NCBI GenBank assembly: GCA_001599915.1
Contig: BCIG01000025.1
Coordinates: 463,060 to 527,059 of the forward strand
Length of the DNA stretch: 64,000 nucleotides
DNA from: Symbiotaphrina buchneri
Taxonomy: Eukaryota > Ascomycota > Symbiotaphrinales > Symbiotaphrinaceae
Direction: 5' to 3'
A program made the position numbers and the translations under genes. Positions 55,519-64,000 of this stretch are shown in pieces (the first letter of the stretch is position 1; each line of letters opens with the position of its first letter). The notes beneath the pieces are model-generated. The model saw only the letters and a program-made list of their open reading frames with translations, ran no database searches and had not been told where the DNA came from.

Positions 55519-58225
55519 ATGCCCCCGAAGTCGAGAGCAGAAATACTGAACCAGAGGAACAGGGTAAGTCAATTGAGGCTGGGGCCTTCCAAACTCTCCG
55601 CCAAACCACGCGAGATATCAGCACGACGATAGCTGACCACCCTCTGTCGCTGCAGCTCGCTCAGAGCTATCAGGAGCTCTTAGAGTACGTCCCCCAAATG
55701 CCCCCATAGCTTTTGCGTACGTATCGACTGACTTGCCGGCTCTTGTGGTACAGCCAATTCTCGTCCAAGGATCTTGCTACCGTTGGCAATTATGCGCTGG
55801 GAAGGCTCATCGGCAAAGGGTCCTTTGGCAAGGTGTACCTGGCATCTCACAAACTCATCCGTAATTCGAAGGTTGTCCCATCCGCTGTGCTACATGTGGA
55901 GCTCGAGACTGACTGTTGACTAGGTCGTGCTCAAGTCGGCAAACAAGACAGACTCGAACCTCGCACGGGAGATTCACCATCATCGACAATTTCTCCATCC
56001 CCACATCGCCCGGCTGTACGAGGTGATAGTGACGGAGTCATTAGTTTGGTTGGTACTTGAATATTGCCCGGGTGCGTATATTCAAAGGTTCACTGCATAA
56101 ACCAGACGCTTGCTAAGTTTTTGTAAATTGGCAGGCGATGAACTTTACCACCATCTTACGGAGAATGGCCGTCTACCACCCGATCAGGTCCAGAAAATCT
56201 TCACGCAACTGGTGGGAGCTGTAGCATACGTGCATAACATGTCATGTGTACACCGTGACCTGAAGCTGGAAAATATACTCTTGGACAAGAACGGCAACGT
56301 GAAGCTCTGTGATTTTGGTTTCACGAGGGAGTATGAAGGAAAGGCCAGCTATCTGCAGACATTCTGTGGAACGGTCTGCTATAGCGCTCCGGAAATGCTC
56401 CGAGGGGAGAAGTACGCTGGGGAGAAGGTCGATGTCTGGAGTCTCGGTGTCATACTCTATGCTCTTTTGGTGGGAGAATTGCCATTTGACGAAGACGATG
56501 AAAACGCGACCAAGATCAAAATTCTTACGACGGAACCAGATTATCCAGACTACGTACCTGAAGAAGCTAAAGCGCTCATTATGATGTTACTATCGAAACG
56601 GCCGCTCTTACGACCTTCATTGTCTGACATTCTGGCTCATCCCTTCCTGAGCGAGTATGCGCCCCAACAGCAAGCGATATTGAAAGTGCAACAACCGGCA
56701 CCATTCACTACGCAATTGGAGAAAGACACCCTGGAGCGCATGCGAGGCGCCGGCGTCGATATCGATCAGGTGATAGAGAACGTTTTGGCAAGAAGATGCG
56801 ACTCATTGGCGGGCTGGTGGGGCTTACTGATCGAAAAGGAGGAGCGGAAGGAGAAACGTCGGGAGCGAAAACGCGCAGAGAAAGAACGTGAAACCAAAAC
56901 TCTGCGGCGCCTTAGTGCTGCCAGCAGTAGACTTGATCGCATGACCCCTACGCTGAAAGATGTGGCTGAAGAAGCGGAGCATACAGAGTATCTAACAGTG
57001 GAAGGCACGTCTGCAAGAGGGAGGCAGCAACGAAGAAGTTCCTCTAATCGTAAGCATCTCTTCAAACGCATTATGGAAGTGATATTGATGGATCTTTGCA
57101 GCTCAAAAGCCCTCGCTCGAAATGCCTAGCCTGTCGGAAGCTCCGGCGGAATCACCTCCTGCATCTATCCCTCCACCACCGATAGAGAAAGATTCGGTTG
57201 TCCCTTCTCGCAACTCGTCCAGGCAACGACCGAATCTTCCCCAAAGAGAGCTGCGGAGATCTCGAGCCAGCACGTTACAGCTGGTCCAGGCCAACCCAGA
57301 TTTGCTTTCCCCCACCGGTATTCGAGGACGGAAGCGGGGCAGGCACCAGCATGCTTTCCTAAACCAACTAGCGTCACTAAAGCACTGGTTCAAGTCGTCA
57401 ACGAAGCGCACGAAGCCGCATCAATCGAACAGTCAACAAAGGCAGCAGGAGAAGCTACCTGCTACGTCTTCGTCTGAACAGCGCAGGCCTAGCATGCCGT
57501 CGGCCGGGAAAGGCTCGTTGGACATTGCCCAGCGGCCGGGCATGCGAAATTCTGCAACATATCCGCAACGGACTACAAGTTTGAACACTACTCCCCGTAA
57601 AACCATTTCGCAGCCTCCTGGTCCATTAACGCCACGCTCATCATTGCGTCGCCCCTCGGCTGGCCTCCGGGGCCGCAAGTCCACGTCTTCTTCTGTGTCC
57701 TCAATCCGCTCAATACATCACCATCACACCCATTCAAAGGCGTCGTCGACCTCATCCACATCCATCACCTCTTCCAACATTGCCGTCAAGGCTGCTCGTT
57801 CTCCCCATGACTCGGTCAAGGTCCTGCCGGCCACACCGACCACGAGCACTTTCCCGTCGGGGGTACGGCTTGTACGAGGCCCGCCCCCGACGGACGGCTA
57901 CAACGAGAACGCGCTCTTCGGGCCCTCGAGCCCCGGGCTGGTGTTCGCCAAGCGTAAAAAGTCGCCATTCAAGGGACCGATGCTGGGTGTCAACACTGGC
58001 GGTGGCCTCTCGCCAGGGGGAATTTCAGCGAGGATGCCGCGCGAGTCAAGTCTGACCCGAGCCGGGGCCGGAGGCGGCGGGAGGACAAGCCTCGAAGCCA
58101 TCGCACAAGAGGAGGAAGATGAAGATGAGGAGGTGGAAGAGGTCGAAGCCTTCTCGCCCATCTTGGAGCCGGGAATCGTCGAGGAGACGATCATAGAGGC
58201 GGACCACGGGATAAGAGATGATTAG
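55519..58225 (+). CDS. CAMK-type serine/threonine protein kinase with long disordered tail
   Basis: Six exons: 55519-55563, 55656-55684, 55754-55871, 55924-56071, 56135-57049, 57102-58225; 792 aa. The catalytic domain spans ~39-300: GKGSFGKVY (45-53), K68 in VVLK, HRDLK with D155, DFG with D173, SAPEML, and DVWSLGVILYALLVGELPFD. A family-specific block follows (RMRGAGVDIDQVIENVLARR, GWWGLLIEKEERKEKRRERK). The remaining ~380 residues are basic and disordered, with Pro/Ser/Arg tracts, a His-rich HHHHTH patch and a Glu-rich end. I recall close relatives in other filamentous ascomycetes, with Snf1/Kin-like kinase domains, but no firm pathway. The second exon (29 nt, LAQSYQELLD junction) was set by branch point and phase. 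Confidence 0.9.
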
Positions 58226-58853
58226 GTGGTGCGCACCTGCAGGACAACGACACAGGTGGGAAATAAAAGTAAAGATAGACGGTCGGGTGGGCATTGAGGC
58301 GTTTTGTTTTCTTGATCCTTGTTTTCATGCCGGAGTTCTGCATCACCAAGCCCATATACATTCGGCATTCTTCGGCAGGCATGGCCGGTTTCTAGCGTTG
58401 TCGCACCTTTTTAAGGTGATCATACACAGGTCGGTCACATGCCCAGGACAATGATATAGCGAGTCTAATGGAGAGCGTCTGAAAAATTTCTCTTACCAGC
58501 TTCAATCAAGAGTCCCGACGGATGTACATGTACGATTTCGACTCCCATGATCCTGCCATTTTGGGTGACAGGAGCGATATGTTTCTCTACTTCACGTGTG
58601 GCGATGGCAATGTAGCAGCACGGACACTTGTCAAGTTCCCTTTGTATCAACAGAATCTATTCATCGTTTCTGCAAGTGAGCTTCTGAAGCACTAACGCTT
58701 TTTCTATACAATGCTCTCCGAACACGGAGGCTCAGAACAGACAAGGGCGAGGAACAGAGACATCCGCCTCGAGACATCCGCCTATAACCGTACCCAATCC
58801 TCGTCCAATGAGTATCACAAAATCATGACAACGCCACGAACCACTGCAGCAGC
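58226..58853. other. Tail-to-tail intergenic, kinase / amino-acid permease
   Basis: 628 bp, presumably 3' UTRs; no gene supported. Confidence 0.35.
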
Positions 58854-60673
58854 TCAGCACAGGAACTTCCACATCTTCTTCCACATGGGCCACGCGGCAC
58901 GCTCGGCCCTCTCTTCGGCGACGAGCTCGGCCAGGTTAAGCTCGCGGATACCGGTCTTGAGGTCCATGTCCTTGGCACGCATGAAGGGCGTCTTGTACCA
59001 AAGTTTGAAGGGAATGTAGAAGGCGATGACGACCGGTGCGGCCAGGTATACCTCGAAGAAGTTCTCGACGAGCTCGCTGGCGGACATCTCGCCGTATCCC
59101 TGGGGCGCGAAGCCGACCCAAAACTGAGCAATGAGCACGAGCACGTTGAAGATGAAGCCGATCCATGAGCCGATGACACCGGCCTGCGAGCGGAAAGCCA
59201 GCTCGTCCAAAGTGTGGCCTTGCAGCTTCCAGGCGCGACGGAAGCGAATGTGCGCAAGACAGATGGAGCCCCAGGTGAAGATGGAAGACAGACCGGAGAG
59301 GGCAAGCATCCAGTTGAAGGCCGTAGCCTCTTGATCCGAGGCAGCCAGGAAGGCCAGGAAACCGAGCAGCGAAGCGACGAGGATGGCGACCATTGGGCGA
59401 CCTTGACGGTCAATGTACCCCAGGATCTTGGGGGCTTGACCTTGCTCAGCGAGGGCTGCCAGCGTACGTGAAGACCCATAGATGGAAGAGTTGCCGACGG
59501 AGAGCACGGCAATCATGATGACGACGTTCATGACCGAAGGGAGTCCTGAGATTCCAGCATTCTGAATGGCAATGACAAAGGGTGAAGCCTTGGCATCGGC
59601 ACTGGAGTTTCCGTTGATCAATCTTGTGTCGGTATAAGGGACCAAAAAGCCGACGAGAGTTAGGGCGACAATGTAGAACAGCGTGATACGCCAGAACACC
59701 TGCTTGATGGCAGTAGGCAGAGATTTCCGAGGATTGGCGGTCTCGGCAGCTGCCAGACCCGCCAGCTCCGTACCAGCAAAGGAGAAGGCGGCGGTGACGA
59801 AGACGCTGCACAGACCCTTGAAACCATCGGCGAATGCACCGGGATTGCGGAAGTATCTACTACCAATGTGGTCGCCGTTGGGACCGCCACCGCAGTCTAG
59901 GATGATGCCGAGGATGATGAAGCCAACGACAGCGACTACCTTGATAATGGCAAACACGAATTCGGCCTCGCCGTAGCCCCTAACACCGAATAGGTTGATG
60001 AGGATGATGAAGAAGAGGAAGATGGCGACCCAGGCAGCACTGCTGATGCTCGAATTCCAGTATCCAATGGTGATAGACGCTGCCACAATCTCGAGGGGTA
60101 GCACCACCAGCCATTGCATGGCATAGTTCCAGCCCATAGCAAAGCCCCAAGCCGGGTCCAGGAAACGGGTGGAGTAGGCAGAGAAAGAACCAGCGACAGG
60201 AAAGAGGACGGCCAGCTCACCCAGAGCGTGGACGGTACAGTACAACATGATACCGATCAAGCCAAAGGCGAGGATGAGCGCGGCGGGCCCGCCAGATGCC
60301 AGAGCCTTACCTGACCCCACGAAGAGACCAGTGCCTGGAGGATGTCAGCGACGGAATTCGGACGACATCAGTCAAGAGAGGCGAGCGACGGCATACCTAT
60401 TGAGCCACCAATGGCAATCATCTGCAGATGGCGTCCCTGCAGCTTCCTGGCCAATGGAGAGTTGGCGGTAGCAGTAGCGGCGCCCTCGGCATCGTACACG
60501 CCTCCATCAGCCCTCACGGCGCCCTTGGGGGTCGCATGGGCGTTGGGATCGCGCTTGAAGCCATCGATGAAGCGCTGGCTCCAGGTACCCTGGTGTTTGC
60601 TCGTCTCGCCATACTCGGCACCAGCAGTGGAAGCCTCGGGCGAGTAAGTGCCCTTCTCGACATCCGCGACCAT
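58854..60673 (-). CDS. Plasma-membrane amino-acid permease (yeast YAT/GAP1 family)
   Basis: Two exons, 60397-60673 and 58854-60334, phase 1; 585 aa. The cytosolic N-terminus (~80 residues) leads to KLQGRHLQMIAIGGSI + GTGLFVGSGKALA, the TM1 signature rebuilt across the intron. Twelve TM segments follow, with FSFAGTELAGLAAAETANPR (TM6 region) and GSSRTLAALAEQGQAPKILG, both diagnostic of the YAT family. It imports amino acids by proton symport. Substrate range is not readable, though general permeases of the Gap1 type are closest in pattern. The promoter holds two GATA motifs. The intron lies inside the first membrane signature. Confidence 0.93.
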
Positions 60674-60865
60674 CTTGGAAAGTCGGGGATATGAGAGATA
60701 TGGTACGGATGGAGTGGGTTAAAGAAGCTGGGAGGTTGTGAAGGAGGGCGGCGAAGGGGGGGGGGAGGGAGATATAATATAGACGGGGACGGAAGGTTGG
60801 TGGGAAGGGCAGGCGCTACCCTTCTGGCATGTGGCCAGTCTCCCTGCTCTACAAGTCGCTCCTAC

Positions 60866-60871
60866 CTTATC
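60866..60871 (-). promoter_or_regulatory. GATA motif upstream of permease
   Basis: CTTATC on the plus strand (GATAAG on minus), 193 bp before the permease start. Nitrogen regulators of the AreA/Nit2 family bind GATAAG in amino-acid permease promoters. A second copy lies at 61111-61116 in the opposite orientation. Six-base sites occur often by chance. Confidence 0.35.
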
Positions 60872-61110
60872 TGTCCAACGCGGGTCCCGGGAGGATCCAC
60901 GGTGGTGGCTGAGAGGTCGGTCGGGATCGGCAGAGAAAGGAAGCACTCCTCGCCGCATATCCAATCTTTGACACTCGGCGTGAGTGATGAACACGAGACT
61001 TTCTCTCGGGGCAAGACTGCCGCCCGCGCTTGGGTGGTCGACCATGGGTGTGCGACAAGCCGCAAGCAAAGCTCCATCCGGCTCGACACCGGGTTTGGGG
61101 TAAGCGTACT

Positions 61111-61116
61111 GATAAG
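61111..61116 (+). promoter_or_regulatory. Second GATA motif upstream of permease
   Basis: GATAAG on the plus strand, 438 bp before the permease start. See the paired motif at 60866. Confidence 0.3.
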
Positions 61117-63321
61117 GAGCTGTCCCGCGCTTCTTCATTGGCCCCGAGTGGCTTCTGATGACTGGGCGAGTGTTGTAAGAGGGGAGTAAGAATGTGTCGA
61201 GTGTCTCGCATCTGCTGCACTTGAGCTGCGATCAGATCACCGGCGTTGAAGCGTTGCAGGCCCTAGCGAGTAGCGATTTGTGGAGCCTTTTGTGGTGAAC
61301 GCAGGGAAACTCGGTAACTTTGGAAGGCGCAGAACTTAACGTAGAAGCAATGGAAAAACGCTATTACCACACAGTTTGCTCTGTCCGGGCTTAGCCTTGG
61401 CTTAGCCGTCTTTAGTTGCCGCAAGCTCGAGACTTTCATAGCGGCTAAGGCAAGGAAGGTTGAACTCTCCCTGCAGCTCCCACCACCGCCCCTGGCACCC
61501 TCGTCCGCCTACCAGCACCGGCCGCAAAACGTTTCCGTACATTCTGGATAGTCGGCCGGAATCGACTGCGTTAGGGCAGATGCCTTTATCATCGTTAATC
61601 CATGTGCAACGTAAATCATAAATCAATATCAAATGTCAAACCCACAAGCTATAGCCACAAATCATCTCATCCAACTGAATCATGAACCGTGCAGGTAGCC
61701 AGTCGTGGTCACGCTGGGCTGAGATCACCATCACGCATCTGTGGCACATCCCCCTGAAGTAAAAACGCCTTTCCCGGTAGGCGGCCACAACTCTAAATTT
61801 GCTCAAAAGTCATGGCACGCTTATATCGGCCAATATGATGGTTTCATTGTGACGGCCACTTCGTTAAGGCGCGCCAGCCCTAACTCGCTCGGCTGACCTC
61901 TGCCGAGAGAGGGCACGGAAAATCCAACAGCACTTTGCCCGTGGTCTTGCCTTGCACTTGAGTGATGTCACCTCCTCTTGAAACGAACGAATCTCTGTCA
62001 TCAAGGTCCTCACATCGAACGGAGCAGCGCGGAACGCATCAGGCAAACCGTTTTCTCCACAAAAGATAAGGGAAAGCACGTCCGCAGAGGCACGACCGCC
62101 AACCCGGCTCCTCGCTTGAACTGGGATGGGGATGCTTCTGATTTGCACGCAATAATTTAACAACCTAATGCGAGTGGAGAACAAGGGGAGATGACTTGTT
62201 CTTCAAAGGTTGCAGGCGCTACCAATGGGACGGCGACATATGCGAAATGAAGCGACACGAATAGACTCGCTCGGGGATTCGCACGTCGACGAGTCGAGGA
62301 TGAGGTTGTCATCTCGTAATAGTGCACCCTTAGTCGTGTGGTCCCCCGTTAGGAAGCATCGACGGCGGCAAGGCCGGTCCCACGGCACCAGATTGCCTCT
62401 CCCTCCTGCCTTCTTTGGCCCTTCTGGAAACGCTTTGTTATTATCCGTTATGATTCAGGACGTCGGCTTTTGGCGTCCCATTTCTCGAGTAGTACTCCGT
62501 AGTCCGTCTCCCAAGGCTTCTAGCTGGCCTTCAGAACAAATGGATCTCCATGGGTTTTTACTCTCCTCTAGCCTTGCCGTCCGAAGCATCTCACAGAATC
62601 TCTTCTTGTCTGGCACGAAGACAAAGACCTCTTATTGGGGTAGAATCGAATCCTCTTGCTGCGCCGCGTCTGGACCCAAGATGTACCGTACACGGAGTAC
62701 AGCGTACTGATCTCTCCTTTTCATGGGCCCAAGAGCGGGTTCATGCGATGATCATTTGTAACGATAATTCCCCGCACCGGGAATCATAAATTAGTGGCTT
62801 GGTGGCCGAGGCAAATGAGCTGGGGTGCTACCCCTTTTCCTCTGGCAGCCTGGCTTTGTCTCTAGAAGCAGGGGAGTTGCCTGAATAGGCATTCTTCCAG
62901 AAAAGCATGGTGGAAGGTCGCGTGCCCAGCATCCCGGGACCCGACGGACCTCAAGTCTACCTATTGTTTATTGCACCATGTGTCGTGGAAACGGACAATA
63001 ATCGGTCTGTACGACCATACGTAAGGTAGCTAGATTCACGCAGCTCCTATCTCTCGCTGTTAACCCTCGTTTCTTATCCAACCTTGATCATTAGGCATTA
63101 CACTACACTACTGGTATCTGTCCGTGTGCTTCCCAATCCCGAAACCTATCAACCGACACGCTACATGCAATCAAGACCGCCATCCAATCCCGTCTCCAAC
63201 CCCCCATACATTCCAGCGTAGCAAAAGATAAAGGGAAAGAGGCGTGAGACTCCGTCATACCGTTATTACATCCCCCCATGTTGCTGGCCCTTGCTCCCTG
63301 CATTGGCCGTCTCGTCACTCA

Positions 63322-64000
63322 TCATGATCGTTCGCCCCATACTGGCGAACGGGCCAACCGGCCCCCAGCGCTGACCCTCTTCTGTAATCGAGTCTGTCTT
63401 TCGGCAGGAGACTCGCCTCCTCTGATGCTCGGCAGCGCGGTCAGGGTGTCGCCGCCTTGACCCACTCCGCTCAGAGCAGCGGCCGCGGCTCGCCCAAGTT
63501 TTTGATCAACGTAGGCTTGCGCCGACAAACTCAGCGGGAACGCTGGCAACGAAGTTGGCATATCAGCTCCATTTTGGAGGAGCAGCTCGGCCATGGGGAA
63601 AGCCACCACTTTGTTGGCGGTGTCCGGACGTTTCGGCGACGTGGGCGGTGTAGAGGCAGCTGAACCAGGCGCCGCAGGGTCGGCCGCTGCTAGAGCAAGA
63701 AATACTGCAGGCGTGTTTCTGGACCGATCATGGGCGTTAGTATTGGCGCGAAGTGCAATGGCGTGGAGGACCCCTTGAAGATCGTTCTTCTTTATCGACG
63801 CCAACAGGGTCTCATCAGGAGTTCCGAAGTGTGAAGAGGTTGGAGAGAGAGGCTCGACGTAGAGACGATCGACATATTTGGCGGTTATGAACCTCAGTCG
63901 CTGCTCCCGCGTCCCATTCGGAGGAGGCTTCGGTACAGGAGAGCTAGCATCGAGCTTAGCCTCCCAGATCATGTTTGAAACTCGATTACCGATCTGAAGA
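63322..64000 (-). CDS. ArfGAP with ankyrin-like repeats (Csx2/ACAP-like), C-terminal part
   Basis: The last 225 residues of a protein whose 5' part lies beyond the window. The first visible residues, LQIGNRVSNMIWEAKLD, match the end of an ArfGAP zinc-finger domain (IGN-x-x-x-N-x-x-WE). An ankyrin-type pair follows (LLASIKKNDLQGVLHAIALR, then NAHDRSRNTPAVFLALAAAD), with AELLLQNGADMP further on. A Pro/Ser insert separates them, and the tail is basic and low complexity. The family stimulates GTP hydrolysis on Arf proteins at membranes; fungal Csx2-like members also carry BAR and PH domains, which would be upstream. Confidence 0.82.
   Translation of the reverse strand, partial: LQIGNRVSNMIWEAKLDASSPVPKPPPNGTREQRLRFITAKYVDRLYVEPLSPTSSHFGTPDETLLASIKKNDLQGVLHAIALRANTNAHDRSRNTPAVFLALAAADPAAPGSAASTPPTSPKRPDTANKVVAFPMAELLLQNGADMPTSLPAFPLSLSAQAYVDQKLGRAAAAALSGVGQGGDTLTALPSIRGGESPAERQTRLQKRVSAGGRLARSPVWGERS

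Larger units (their letters stand above)
60674..63321. other. 2.6-kb gene-free region between permease and ArfGAP gene
   Basis: No supported gene. The permease side holds a run of ten G (60756-60765) and two GATA-type sites. Open frames at 60719-61138 (minus) and 62210-62710 (plus) have no family motif. The distal part is unremarkable. Confidence 0.4.

Noticed and set aside
1-64000. Search for a gene cluster of a novel system (defence, secondary metabolism, mobile element)
   Set aside because: Nearly all genes are conserved housekeeping genes of unrelated pathways; no polyketide or peptide synthase, transposase, integrase or repeat boundaries were seen.

Overview
The window is nuclear DNA of a filamentous ascomycete (Pezizomycotina). 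Three things point there. Genes are broken by many short spliceosomal introns, mostly 50-80 nt, with GT...AG ends and CTRAC-like branch points. The gene set includes a CFEM-domain GPI protein, a hybrid histidine kinase and the fungal ILM1 family. Genes lie on both strands with no operons. I could not fix the class or genus. I see no transposon, CRISPR array, prophage, rRNA gene, convincing tRNA gene or secondary-metabolite cluster.

Layout, left to right. 0-10 kb: 5' end of MAK11 (-), EAF1/VID21 of the NuA4 acetyltransferase complex (+), then the splicing factors SPP2 (+) and SAD1 (-) ending tail to tail. 10-20 kb: a multi-exon membrane protein of unknown function (-), UTP13 (+) and MDM20/NAA25 (-). 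20-30 kb: the tiny four-exon COX23 (-), a RING-finger protein (+), RRP9 (-) and the proteasome gene PRE1 (+). 30-40 kb: a small HMG/YABBY-like protein (+), ILM1 (-), CDC43 (+), a hybrid histidine kinase (+) and RPL36 (+). 40-50 kb: a TUG/UBX4-like UBX protein (-), the proteasome gene PUP3 (+), a SERCA-type calcium pump (-) and 14-3-3 (+). 50-64 kb: a CFEM GPI protein (-) divergent from an MFS transporter (+), a CAMK-type kinase (+), an amino-acid permease (-) and the 3' part of an ArfGAP gene (-).

Most genes are conserved housekeeping genes: ribosome biogenesis (MAK11, UTP13, RRP9, RPL36), splicing (SPP2, SAD1), proteasome (PRE1, PUP3), N-terminal acetylation (MDM20) and mitochondria (COX23, ILM1). 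They are interspersed rather than clustered by pathway. The accessory-type genes are the CFEM/MFS pair, the permease and the histidine kinase.

Exon structures were deduced by eye from splice signals, frame continuity and recalled family motifs. Every multi-exon model closes in frame except two, the RING gene and the histidine kinase, each of which appears to lack one base. I found no clearly undescribed system. The most interesting items are start codons interrupted by introns in both proteasome beta genes, a chain of micro-exons in the 14-3-3 gene, the paired single-base frameshifts, retention-tolerant introns in the MFS gene, and a recurrent TACCTTA-type motif in the promoters.
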